Below, one piece after another: positions 28,531 to 37,400 of a stretch of DNA of 64,000 nucleotides. This DNA is from CAWJHE01 sp963842455 (GTDB lineage: Bacteria; Chloroflexota; Anaerolineae; Anaerolineales; UBA4823), in assembly GCA_963842455.1 (NCBI GenBank), contig CAWJHE010000007.1:1-64000 (forward strand). Direction: 5' to 3'. The first letter of the stretch is position 1. Each line of letters opens with the position of its first letter. The position numbers and the translations under genes were made by a program. The notes under the pieces are model-generated. The model was not told the origin of the DNA. It saw only the letters and a list, made by a program, of their open reading frames with translations, and made no database searches.

Positions 28531-28716
28531 TTATCCAGCCAGTTCCTTGGCAAGCTTCAAGAACTCTTCCCACTCTTCCAGAAAGAAGTGCAGGGTTACA
28601 TTGTTCAATTCCAAATGATAGGTGGTCTCGCCATCAGGCTCATCCGCCTGCCATGCCAGGTAATTATCGGTTTCAGCCATTACGCTGGTCTCTGGATCGG
28701 TCTCATTCTTAGCCAT
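28531..28716 (-). CDS. Small acidic protein of unknown function
   Basis: 61 residues, acidic. The start is the ATG at 28716, with a GGAGG site 9 bases upstream. The sequence ends in an amphipathic Leu/Glu-rich helix (HFFLEEWEEFLKLAKELA). Real-gene evidence is the good ribosome site, a candidate TATAAT at 28757-28762 and a strong terminator directly after it. I do not recognise the family. Positions 28732-29042 upstream hold this candidate promoter and otherwise no gene that I can see. Confidence 0.65.
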   Translation of the reverse strand: MAKNETDPETSVMAETDNYLAWQADEPDGETTYHLELNNVTLHFFLEEWEEFLKLAKELAG

Positions 28717-29042
28717 CTTTGTATCCTCCAATTTTTCTCACTATTTAATTCACATCATTATAAATCACCCAGGCATAAAACGCCATGCGGGTTTCTGCTG
28801 GATGCCAGATCAATTCGCTGCTCCCCAGAATTCGGATGATCTGTCGCTGCGAGTAGCCCCAAAGCGCCAGTCACAGTGAGCAGTCTGTGCGCAGCAATCT
28901 CAGGGCTGGTCGGGAGAAAAGAGTGCCGGATCAGCAAAGATCACTTAACTCCGGGCAAAGAGCGCCCCTCGCACAAACACTGACCATGGTTAGCAAACAG
29001 TTCGTTTGTTCAGGTTCTGCTGCTTGAAACGCAAACTCGAGC

Positions 29043-30158
29043 TTATGGAGCCGGCAGCACAAACCACGGGCTGATAAAACCACCCAGGTAACGAACTTCA
29101 AAATGCAGGTGCGCACCTGTTGAATTTCCAGTGCTTCCAGAGTAGCCAATCACCGTCCCCTGCGACACACTGCGCCCACAACCAGTTGCCACCTGGCTCA
29201 TGTGGGCATACAAGGTCTGGTAACCGTTGCCGTGATCGATCACCACCATATTGCCATAACCACCAGTAGCCCAACCAGCAAACACCACCACACCACTATC
29301 TGCTGCGTAAAGACGCGCCCCCTCGCCGGCAGCGATATCAATTGCCAGATGACCGGACCAATAATCATTACCCGACAGGGTATGATTATCCGCTGGCCAG
29401 ATGAAGGCGCCTGTACCGTAGGCGCCCTCATAGCTGCCGGTGCATGCCCCTGCACCATACAATGCGCTGGAAACCCCAGCGCTGCCGCGTGGGATAGTCG
29501 GGATCAGCCATTGGCGGAATTCGCGATGCCCGCCCGGCACCATCACCCAGCTACCCGCCTCAACCTGCGGGTTCGTCAAATCCAGGTTATTTCCCGGCCA
29601 GCTGAGGATGTCATCCACCCGGGCTTCGAAACTGGCGGCTACTTTCTCAAAAGTGTCCCCCTCCTGCCATTGGTACAGGACCCCATCTGCCGGTGGAATC
29701 TGCAATTGCATCCCCGATGAAATCAAATCTGGATTATCGTTGAGCAGGTCATAATTAGCCCATAAAACCGATTCTGGCTTCAAGCTAAAACGAGTGGCAA
29801 CTTCGAAGACTAAATCGCCGCTGGCAACCGTGTAGTTAATCACATCCTGGCGCGGTCGTGCTGGGATCACCGTGCGTAACTCCGGACGGCGCGTCAGGTC
29901 ATCATTCCAACTGGTAGACCACTCCACTTCAGGCAGAGAAGCCTGCAATGCTGAGTCGCTGGTTGGGTTTGGGGAAAGGCTGAAGAGCGCCTGCTCCACA
30001 CCTTCAGAAGAACCAGACACTGCAAACCTGCGCCAGCCCAGGAATAGCGCGCCAAACACAAACCCCAGGGCAACTACCCAGGCGATCCTCGAAATGATCC
30101 GGTCAGATGAGGAAGATGATCGGTTTGAGTCCGCAGGTGCGGGAGACCAATCGGCCAC
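29043..30158 (-). CDS. Exported LysM and M23 (LytM-type) peptidase
   Basis: 371 residues. A short cytoplasmic stretch rich in Ser is followed by a membrane segment (about 22-45). Two LysM-like units lie at about 105-155 and 158-210 (NYTVASGDLVFEVATRFSL; YQWQEGDTFEKVAASFEA). The C-terminal M23 domain has the zinc ligands in GHLAIDIA (HxxxD) and HLHFEV (HxH). All metal-binding residues are present, so it should be an active peptidoglycan endopeptidase. It starts with GTG three bases after the rho stop codon, so the two genes are co-transcribed. Confidence 0.9.
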   Translation of the reverse strand: MADWSPAPADSNRSSSSSDRIISRIAWVVALGFVFGALFLGWRRFAVSGSSEGVEQALFSLSPNPTSDSALQASLPEVEWSTSWNDDLTRRPELRTVIPARPRQDVINYTVASGDLVFEVATRFSLKPESVLWANYDLLNDNPDLISSGMQLQIPPADGVLYQWQEGDTFEKVAASFEARVDDILSWPGNNLDLTNPQVEAGSWVMVPGGHREFRQWLIPTIPRGSAGVSSALYGAGACTGSYEGAYGTGAFIWPADNHTLSGNDYWSGHLAIDIAAGEGARLYAADSGVVVFAGWATGGYGNMVVIDHGNGYQTLYAHMSQVATGCGRSVSQGTVIGYSGSTGNSTGAHLHFEVRYLGGFISPWFVLPAP

Positions 30159-30161
30159 GAT

Positions 30162-31437
30162 TTAGTTCTCGGTCAGCGTCTCCAAGAATTCCTGGTTTGA
30201 ATTCGTGCGAGCCAGACGCTGAATAATGGCTTCGGTAGCCGTAGAAGGATCCAAACCTGCGCCTTGCGGCGGGGCAGAAACCATCTGGTCGTACATACGG
30301 CGCATCAGCCAGACCCGCGGTGTGATATCGGGGCCCAGTAACAGCTCCTCACGGCGGGTAGAAGAACGCTCAATATCAATGGCTGGGAAGACCCGCCGCT
30401 CTTGCAAGCGCCGGGAAAGGTGCAATTCCATATTACCGGTACCCTTGAATTCTTCGTAGACCACATCGTCCATGCGCGAGCCGGTATCGACCAAGCAGGT
30501 AGCCACAATGGTCAGTGAACCGCCTTCTTCGATATTCCGAGCTGCGCCAAAGAAACGCTTGGGCGGGTACAGGGCAGAAGGATCAATACCACCGGACAGG
30601 GTGCGACCTGAAGGGGTAACCACCAGGTTGTAGGCGCGGGCCAGGCGAGTGATTGAATCCATCAAGATCACCACATGGCGATTAATCTCTACCAGGCGCT
30701 TGGCGCGCTCCAGGGCCATCTCGGCCACGCGCACATGCGAGGTCACGGGTTCATCGAAAGTAGAAGAAATCACTTCCGCATCCACCGAGCGATCCATATC
30801 GGTCACTTCTTCGGGTCGCTCACCGATCAGGGCGACCATCAAGTGCACATCAGGATACTTGGTGGAAATGGAATTGGCGATTTGTTTTAAAATGGTGGTT
30901 TTACCCGCTTTGGGTGGCGAAACGATCAGATCCGCGCTGGCCGCGTCCAATCGGAGTGACCAGGTTGATCAGGCGGGTGGCCATGGTATGGCGGTCCAGT
31001 TCCAGGTCAAAACGCGTTTCAGGGAAGATCGGAGTGAGCGACTCAAAAGTGGGCCGGCGCTTGGCGTCATCCGCCTCCAAACCGTTGACGGTTTCCACCT
31101 TTAGCAAGCCATAATGACGCTCAGACTCGCGCGGAGGGCGCACATGACCAATGATCAGGTCGCCATTGCGCAAATTATAGCGCCGGATCTGCGACTGGGA
31201 AACATAGACATCGTAGGGACCAGGCTGGTAATGCCCGGAACGCAGAAATCCGATCCCTTCGCTCATAATTTCGAGGATGCCGCCGCGCAATTCCAGGCCC
31301 TGGCGTTCAGCCTCCACCTGTTGAATCCGCAGGATCAAATCCTCTTTCTTCAAACGAATTGCGTTGGGAACATCTAGATCGCGCGCCATCTGGCGCAAGT
31401 CACTTAACGAAGCATTTTCTAATTCGAGAACTTTCAT
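30162..31437 (-). CDS. rho: Transcription termination factor Rho (one frame break)
   Basis: RNA-dependent ATPase and helicase that ends transcription as a hexamer. The N-terminal part (31437 to about 30932) has the Rho N-terminal helix region (SLSDLRQMARDL), the cold-shock-like RNA-binding domain (RSGHYQPGPYDVYVSQSQIRRYNLRNGD) and INLVTPIGRGQRG. The C-terminal part follows in another frame, with LIVSPPKAGKTTI (Walker A), MDSITRLARAYN (Walker B) and the R-loop GTGNMELHLSR. The join lies in GGATCTG at about 30930-30933. Dropping one base restores the continuous RGLIVSPPKAGKT motif and a 424-residue protein. Since rho is normally retained intact, a sequence error is likely. Confidence 0.93.
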
Positions 31438-31616
31438 ATCATCCTGGCTCTATAGGGTTGTGAAAAAGATTTGGTCATTGGGTTTAAAATACAAAACTCA
31501 GCCGGTATGTGCCGGAAAAATCAAGAGCAATAAGCGCAGAACTGGCCGAGGTTATAGTTCAAAAGTTGAGCACCAAAAGGGGGACTGTGTCTGAAATCTA
31601 TCCAAAAACTAATTAA

Positions 31617-31645
31617 ATTATAGCATGTACCGCCATCTACGGCAA
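31617..31645 (-). promoter_or_regulatory. Promoter of rho
   Basis: TTGCCG and TATAAT are separated by 17 bases. It leaves a leader of about 170 bases before the rho ATG at 31437. I see no other gene in 31438-31816. Rho leaders often mediate autoregulation in other bacteria. Confidence 0.7.
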
Positions 31646-31816
31646 GCCTTTGATATATAAAAGCTTCCCGCAGCCTTGCTGCCTGCTTATGATCTCATAC
31701 AATATCCCTGGTAAATTTCGGGCCCTGGGAAAGCCGTATTCCCAAACAGCAGGCTACTCTGGCTCCCAGGATGGTGAAAACACCACTCTCCCCTAACAGG
31801 TAGATTATACCACAAC

Positions 31817-32404
31817 TCACAAATCGTTTTCGCGGGTTAACCAACGTTCCAAACCCTCCGGATGACGGTGGTTTTCCAGGGCTGCCAGTAAAGCCTGCGG
31901 ATTGTCAGCTGAGGCCAACAATTGCCGGTGTTCATCATAAATAAAGCCCTCCTGCAAGGCATGCGCAACCATAGAAAGCAAGGGGTCAAAATAGCCGCGC
32001 ACATTCAGCACACCCACCGGTTTGGCATGTATGCCAATTTGCGACCAGGTGAGGATCTCAAACAGCTCCTCAAAGGTGCCAAAACCGCCCGGCAAGGCTA
32101 TGAACGCATCCGCCTGCTGAGCCAGGCGTTCTTTACGCTGGTGCATGCTGCCCACCACCTCCAGGCGCGTCAGGTGGGTATGCGCCAGCTGCGGGGTATT
32201 GAACAACTCGGGGATCACCCCAACCACCTCTCCGCCGGCCTGCAAAGCCCCATCCGCCACCGCCCCCATCAAACCAGTGCTGCCAGCCCCATACCACAGC
32301 TGGTAACCGCGCTGCGCTATCGATGCCCCCATCTGGCGGGCTGCTTCTAAATACTGGGGGTTAACCTGATCCGCCGAACCGCAATACACACAAATCGATT
32401 TCAT
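31817..32404 (-). CDS. LOG-family nucleoside 5'-monophosphate phosphoribohydrolase
   Basis: 195 residues with a Rossmann-like fold. Motifs are the start SICVYCGSAD, YGAGSTGLMG, SMHQRKERL and the family signature PGGFGTFEELFE. Members were once called lysine decarboxylases, but the family hydrolyses cytokinin-type or other nucleotide monophosphates to base and ribose 5-phosphate. The natural substrate here is unknown. It is a separate gene on the rho strand with no metabolic neighbour. Confidence 0.88.
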   Translation of the reverse strand: MKSICVYCGSADQVNPQYLEAARQMGASIAQRGYQLWYGAGSTGLMGAVADGALQAGGEVVGVIPELFNTPQLAHTHLTRLEVVGSMHQRKERLAQQADAFIALPGGFGTFEELFEILTWSQIGIHAKPVGVLNVRGYFDPLLSMVAHALQEGFIYDEHRQLLASADNPQALLAALENHRHPEGLERWLTRENDL

Positions 32405-32825
32405 AGAGTCTGCTCACAATGTAGATTTTTCGCCCAACAGGGGAAAGTGGATAGATTATAGCATCCTTCTAGATAATCGCCTTCGATTTCTCGCAAGGGG
32501 CAAGGTCCTTTTTTAGGTCTTCCAGCTTCAATTACACACAGTTATTATTATTCTAGACCATGATCATCTCAGCCAGATTCTACGTGGATGCCTCAATTCA
32601 CCTATAGCTGGAGCGTTTGTCAAAAACAGTCTCCATATACATTCGGATGATTAAATATTTGAGAAGCATTTTTCTCCAGTATTTGGATTGTAAGATAAAA
32701 TCTCCCTGGTTGAGATTGGCCTCACCCTTTTTCATGTGGTAACCTGAAGAATACGATGGACTTGATCCTTTTCCTCAACCTACCATGATAGAAATTAGTA
32801 AATGAATGGTTCGGCAAGGAGAATC

Positions 32826-33197
32826 ATGTTGAATAACACAAAAATCAAGGTAATCAAAGCTGATTATGATATGACATTTTTAGATTCCGTGCGCTGGTGC
32901 AGCAGCACCTGGTGCCGACTGGTGGGATTACAATTTCACCGTCCACTTCAGCCAGGGGAAGGGCTTCTGCTTGTCAAAAACCACGACAGCATCACGGCTT
33001 CCTCCATCCACATGTTTTTTGTATTCTTCCCTATCGCAGCAGTGTGGATTAACGGTCAGGGAGAGGTCACCCATAAAACCCTGGCCCTACCCTGGCGACC
33101 TTATTACGCTTCACCCACGCCAGCTCGTTATGTATTGGAAACCACTCCAGATTTCCTGGATAAAATCGAAGTAGGCGACCAACTTGCATTCATCTAA
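32826..33197 (+). CDS. DUF192 family protein
   Basis: 123 residues. The ATG at 32826 has an AAGGAG site 4 bases upstream; the frame opens at 32802. The segment IHMFFVFFPIAAVWINGQGEVTHKT and the ending PARYVLETTPDFLDKIEVGDQLAF fit the DUF192 pattern, a small beta-barrel fold of unknown function. No signal peptide is evident. The 420 bases upstream (32405-32825) hold no convincing gene; a six-base stem near 32700-32715 lacks a proper T tract. Confidence 0.75.
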   Translation: MLNNTKIKVIKADYDMTFLDSVRWCSSTWCRLVGLQFHRPLQPGEGLLLVKNHDSITASSIHMFFVFFPIAAVWINGQGEVTHKTLALPWRPYYASPTPARYVLETTPDFLDKIEVGDQLAFI

Positions 33198-33298
33198 GCG
33201 TGCGCCAAAAGTGGAAATCAACAAAATTTTTCCAGGTCGTCAAGCAAGAAATTAACGTTTTGACAAATCAATCCAGCATTATTCAAAGCTAATTTTGG

Positions 33299-33304
33299 TA
33301 TAAT
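33299..33304 (+). promoter_or_regulatory. Candidate -10 element for the response regulator gene
   Basis: A perfect TATAAT lies 66 bases before the ATG at 33371. A TTGACA is present at 33260-33265, but the 33-base spacing is too long for the two to act together, and the sequence 17 bases upstream is a poor -35. Confidence 0.35.
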
Positions 33305-33370
33305 CTTTTCTTAAGCCGAATGCAAGTTACTCATGTTGGGGAAAGTTAGCCTCAGCACAAGGACGCGAAA

Positions 33371-34069
33371 ATGAAAACCGAGTTCTCTCAACCACCAGAG
33401 TCATCCATCATTCGAATCATGCTCCTGGATCATCACACATTGATGCGTGACGGTCTGCGCAGCCTATTTGAAGATCAGGCTGATTTGAAACTGGTCGGCG
33501 AATCCGGAAGCCTGAAGCAAGCCTGTGCAATAGCCGCCGCATCTCATCCAGATCTGATCCTTCTGGAACTCAACCTGGATGGCGAGCTGGATCTTCAAGT
33601 TATCCCCGAGCTCTTGGGGGCTGCCCCACAGACGCGCCTCTTGCTAGTGACAGGGATGAATGAAAACCAACTCTTTCACCAGGCAGTCAATCTGGGCGTT
33701 ATGGGTGTAGTCCGCAAGGAAGAAGGCAGTCAGACCCTGCTGAAAGCCATCCGCAAAGTGCATGCTGGCGAAATCTGGCTGGACCGCACTATGATCGCCA
33801 ATGTGATCACCAACCTGACCCGCGGCCGCAACCAGCATAAGATGGATCCCGAAGCCCTGAAAATTAGCCAGCTTAGCGAACGTGAACGCGAAGTAATTGC
33901 CCTGATCGGACACGGCCTAAAGAACAAGCAAATTGCCGACAAACTCTCGATCAGCGAAGTCACTGTGCGCCACCACCTGACCTCGATCTACAGCAAGCTA
34001 GAGGTCTCGGACCGGCTGGAGCTGATTATTTACGCTTACCAGAACAACCTGGCTGAATTGCCTGCCTGA
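33371..34069 (+). CDS. NarL/LuxR-type response regulator with Glu at the phosphorylation site
   Basis: 232 residues: a receiver-like domain (about 14-130) and a LuxR-type helix-turn-helix (about 165-225; LSEREREVIALIGHGLKNKQIADKLSISEVTVRHHL). The receiver keeps the fold pattern, including the Thr (LLLVTG) and Lys (VVRKEEG) positions. The acidic pair is Asp-His instead of Asp-Asp, and the phosphoacceptor position is Glu66 (PDLILLELNLDG, codon 33566-33568). Asp-to-Glu often mimics phosphorylation, so it may bind DNA constitutively or respond to another signal. No histidine kinase is nearby. An AAGGA site precedes the ATG. Confidence 0.9.
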   Translation: MKTEFSQPPESSIIRIMLLDHHTLMRDGLRSLFEDQADLKLVGESGSLKQACAIAAASHPDLILLELNLDGELDLQVIPELLGAAPQTRLLLVTGMNENQLFHQAVNLGVMGVVRKEEGSQTLLKAIRKVHAGEIWLDRTMIANVITNLTRGRNQHKMDPEALKISQLSEREREVIALIGHGLKNKQIADKLSISEVTVRHHLTSIYSKLEVSDRLELIIYAYQNNLAELPA

Positions 34070-34239
34070 GCCTGTGGAAAATCGCATAGAAGGTTGCGCA
34101 GCAAATACACAGGCACATTTATGCCACTTGAGGGGGCACAAGACATACAAACCTCTTATCCAAAAATAGTCGCTTGTGTCCTAGTCAAATAGGTATCTAA
34201 AGCGTTTACAAAACTTCTAATTCAGATTAGTATAAGTAC

Positions 34240-34590
34240 ATGAATTCTCAGACTGCGCCTACAAGGTTTTCCAATCCAGAGGATCGCCGTACCAAACCGC
34301 GCCTGGATTGTTCCTATCCAGCACTTCTACGCCAACGGCTAGTAGGTGGAAATACTATTGAAAGCCTGGCAACCATCTCCAATATCAGCGCCAGCGGAAT
34401 GTATTTACGCACCCAGCATTATGTGCCCCGCGGACAAACGCTTTTTATTATGGCGCGTCTATCTAACCAAACTTCTGAAAAAGCTGAAGTTCCAAGCCTG
34501 GCGGCTACTGCACGGGTCGTACGAGTTGAGCCTAAACCAGATGGCTCCTATGGTTTGGCAATTTGCATGCAGCGTTATCGGTTTATTTAG
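34240..34590 (+). CDS. PilZ-domain protein
   Basis: 116 residues, a single domain. The cyclic-di-GMP binding pattern is visible as EDRRTKPRLDCSYPALLR (RxxxR) followed by ISNISASGMYLRT (a variant of D/NxSxxG). It therefore probably binds cyclic di-GMP and acts as a small effector; the partner is not evident. It is 170 bases after the response regulator on the same strand. No ribosome site precedes the ATG; a TATAAG lies only a few bases upstream, so the leader is very short. Confidence 0.8.
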   Translation: MNSQTAPTRFSNPEDRRTKPRLDCSYPALLRQRLVGGNTIESLATISNISASGMYLRTQHYVPRGQTLFIMARLSNQTSEKAEVPSLAATARVVRVEPKPDGSYGLAICMQRYRFI

Positions 34591-34773
34591 ATAAGACCTG
34601 CTTCTGGTATTTAAGACACTTTTTAATAAAAGTATCTTGCCACAAATTCCGCAAGAATGAATTGTCTAAAACTATCGTTTCTGCTTTTGCCGCCAGTTGA
34701 GAAGCAAAATAATTCTATAGCTTAAAAATTTGTCAGCAAATCCCAGATCCATAACAGCTATTCTTTCTATAGT

Positions 34774-35436
34774 TCATTTCCCCGACGCCAGACGGTGCGC
34801 CTGGCGAGTCGTCTCCGGCAATCGGTAACGCGGCGCGCAAGCCAGGACGTATTCGATCGCATTTAACAGGTCGATGCGGTGACCAATGGAAACATACAAG
34901 GGCTTGACCTCCGCGCGCGTGCGCAGCACTGCTCCGATCACCTCCTCCCCATCCAGCAGGGGTTGCCAATCGCCGCGCTGGTCGCCGGGAGGTGCATGTT
35001 CCCCAAACAGGCGCGATTTCGCCACCCCGATCGAGGGGATATCGCTCAGCAGACCCAGGTGGCAGGCCAACCCGCAGCGCCTCGGGTGCGCCAATCCCTG
35101 CCCATCACACAGCAGCAGGTCGGGCGGAGCGCTGAGCTGAGCCAGGGCTGCCAGGATGGCCGGCGCTTCCCGAAAGGATAGCAACCCGGGCACGTAGGGG
35201 AAGCGGGTCGGCTGCCTCACCAATGCACTCTCCAGCAAGCTGAGGTCCGGAAAGCGCAAGACCACCACCGCGGCGCGTGTCACCTTTCCGTCCTGCTCAA
35301 AGCCCACATCCACCCCGGCTACCGTGCGGACGGTATCAAAGTCCTTGCGGCCAATCACCGCCTGGCGCAGGGTTTGCTGGATGGCAATCGCCTCCGGGAT
35401 GCTCAGGTCCCAGGCATGTTGCTGAATTTCAGTCAT
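34774..35436 (-). CDS. nfi: Endonuclease V (deoxyinosine 3'-endonuclease)
   Basis: 220 residues from the ATG at 35436. Motifs are TVAGVDVGF (first catalytic Asp), the RFPYVPGLLSFREAPAIL segment (strand-wedge PYIPG type) and LLLCDGQGLAHPRRCGLACHLG, then the Lys-containing IGVAKSRLFG. It nicks DNA near deaminated adenine. It follows the ABC-F gene on the same strand with a gap of 105 bases. The frame is open to 35490, but the family begins close to MTEIQQHAWDL. Confidence 0.93.
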   Translation of the reverse strand: MTEIQQHAWDLSIPEAIAIQQTLRQAVIGRKDFDTVRTVAGVDVGFEQDGKVTRAAVVVLRFPDLSLLESALVRQPTRFPYVPGLLSFREAPAILAALAQLSAPPDLLLCDGQGLAHPRRCGLACHLGLLSDIPSIGVAKSRLFGEHAPPGDQRGDWQPLLDGEEVIGAVLRTRAEVKPLYVSIGHRIDLLNAIEYVLACAPRYRLPETTRQAHRLASGK

Positions 35437-35541
35437 TTTTCCAACCCCGGCCGACCACACTTCAATACTGGATACAGGTTTGTTTTTCAAGGCAATCCTT
35501 CAATCGAGCATCCTCCAGCACCCATTTGATCTCGCTGTCCA

Positions 35542-37233
35542 TCAGATCACCAGCACTTCCCGGCGCACTCGCCCATCTTCCACCAGCCACAGGTCAGTGG
35601 CGTAACGCTGGATGAAGTAGCGATCATGCACCACAGCCAGAACCGCTCCTGGGAATTGCGTCAGGGCCTGCTCAAAGCGCTCACGGGAAGGGATATCGAG
35701 GTGGTTGATCGGCTCGTCTAGCAACAGGAAATTACACCCGGAAGCCACCAGGCTGGCCAGCATCAAACGGGCGCGCTCGCCAAAGCTCAGCTGAGCTACC
35801 GGGCGCAGGGCATCGTCCCCGCTGAACAGGAAGTAATGCAAGAAGGAGCGCGCTTCGGTCTCATCCATAGGTGCAACCTGGCGCAGTGTTTCCACGGCGT
35901 TGCTGTGCGGATCGAGAAGCTCTTGCTCCTGCGCCATGTAGCCCAGCTGCACGCTGGCTCCCAGGGTGAACTTACCCTCCACAGGCGGGAGCTGACCGGC
36001 AATCGTGCGCAGCAAAGTCGATTTTCCGCAGCCGTTGGGACCGGTCAATGCCACTCGCCGCCCGGCCTGGAACTGCAAATCCAGGTTCTGCAGTAAGGGT
36101 GAATATCCAGGATAGCCGATTGCCAGGTCTTGTGTGGCGAACACATTTCCGCCAAGGTGACGCAAGCCACGCCTGGCTGGCAAGTTTGCCCTCTCAGCCA
36201 CCGCTGAAACCGTCTGTGTAGCGCCGAACTCCAGTTTCATCTGCCAGCCCTGCACAGGCTTTTCCAGGCGGTCTTCCGAATCCAGGTAACGTTCCAGGCG
36301 TTTCTCACGAGCTTTGGCCTTCTTAGCCACTTTCTTGGCGATGCGGCGCACACCTGGGGTCCGTGGTGTGGTGGTTTGCTCCACCCAGGCAGCCTGCTGC
36401 TTAGTGCGTTGGATATCCTGGCGCAGACGGCGCACCTCGTAGACCTGGTCCTGGTACATTTGCCGGTGGCGTTCCTTCTCCGCCAGGTATTGCGACAGGT
36501 AATCGCTGTAGTTGCCGCTGTACTCCTTCAAAGAGTGTGTTTCCGACGCCAGATCGAGGATGCGATTGACGGTGCGATCCAGGAAGGTGCGGTCGTGCGA
36601 GACGATCAACGCCGCGCCAGGAAAGCGCGCCAGCCAGTCTTCCAGCCATTCCAACATGCCGATATCCAGATGGTTGGTGGGCTCATCCAACAAGAGCAAC
36701 TGCGGTCGGTTGAGCAGCGCCAGCGCCAGAGACAGGCGCGTTTTCTGCCCGCCGCTCAGGTGAGCCAGCGGAGTTTGAGGTTGCAGCTCTCCCAGGCCAA
36801 GCGCCTCTATAACTGCAAAAGCTTCACTCAGACTATGTGTGTCAAGCGCCTGCAGTTCGTGCAGAGCCTGATCGTAAGTATTCTGCAAGGACGGATTATG
36901 CGGTTGGAGCGCCAACGCCTCTGCCAGGCGCGCTACCTCAGCTTCTAACGCCTGCGGGTCAGCGGAGAGGGGACGCAGGACATGCTCCAGGGTCAGTTGC
37001 GGATCGAGCGCCAGACCTTGCGGTAAATAGCCGACCCGCAAGTCGGCTGGCAGGCGCGTGACCTGACCCGCATCCGGTTTTTCCTCCCCAGCCAGGATGC
37101 GCAGCAAGGTAGTCTTCCCGCAGCCATTGGGACCGATCAGACCAACGCGATCGCCTGGCGCAATGCTAAAAGACACATCGGTCAGGATAGTATTTAATGA
37201 ATAGGTTTTTGAGATATGGTGGACAGTAAGCAT
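35542..37233 (-). CDS. ABC-F family ATPase
   Basis: 563 residues with two ATP-binding cassettes and no membrane segment. Cassette 1 has GPNGCGKTTLLRIL, LSGGQKTRLSLA and LLLDEPTNHLD. Cassette 2 has GPNGCGKSTLLRTI, a modified signature LSFGERARLML and LLLDEPINHLD. The linker (about residues 230-320) is long, coiled and very basic (RRIAKKVAKKAKAREKRLERY), as in ABC-F factors that act on the ribosomal E site. It may be a translation factor or a ribosome-protection resistance protein; sequence reading cannot separate these. The ATG at 37233 has a GGAG site 8 bases upstream. Confidence 0.9.
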   Translation of the reverse strand: MLTVHHISKTYSLNTILTDVSFSIAPGDRVGLIGPNGCGKTTLLRILAGEEKPDAGQVTRLPADLRVGYLPQGLALDPQLTLEHVLRPLSADPQALEAEVARLAEALALQPHNPSLQNTYDQALHELQALDTHSLSEAFAVIEALGLGELQPQTPLAHLSGGQKTRLSLALALLNRPQLLLLDEPTNHLDIGMLEWLEDWLARFPGAALIVSHDRTFLDRTVNRILDLASETHSLKEYSGNYSDYLSQYLAEKERHRQMYQDQVYEVRRLRQDIQRTKQQAAWVEQTTTPRTPGVRRIAKKVAKKAKAREKRLERYLDSEDRLEKPVQGWQMKLEFGATQTVSAVAERANLPARRGLRHLGGNVFATQDLAIGYPGYSPLLQNLDLQFQAGRRVALTGPNGCGKSTLLRTIAGQLPPVEGKFTLGASVQLGYMAQEQELLDPHSNAVETLRQVAPMDETEARSFLHYFLFSGDDALRPVAQLSFGERARLMLASLVASGCNFLLLDEPINHLDIPSRERFEQALTQFPGAVLAVVHDRYFIQRYATDLWLVEDGRVRREVLVI

Positions 37234-37400
37234 GCGGATCACTCCAAACAAGAAAAGACAATTTCTTCCATGAACAGCCAGGCAAGACAGTCGTTTTCAC
37301 TCACAACCTGGTGAGTGAAGCGTTTCTGTTTGCTGCAAAGGACAATTTTCTTTATTGGAGAATGATCATTGCACACACCTCGAAAAAGTCAGGCTTAAGT

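Noticed and set aside
28740..29042. Hidden RNA gene or small gene in the gap between the 61-residue protein and the M23 peptidase
   Set aside because: No tRNA-like arms, no strong hairpin with a T tract and no frame with a ribosome site, apart from a candidate TATAAT for the small gene.
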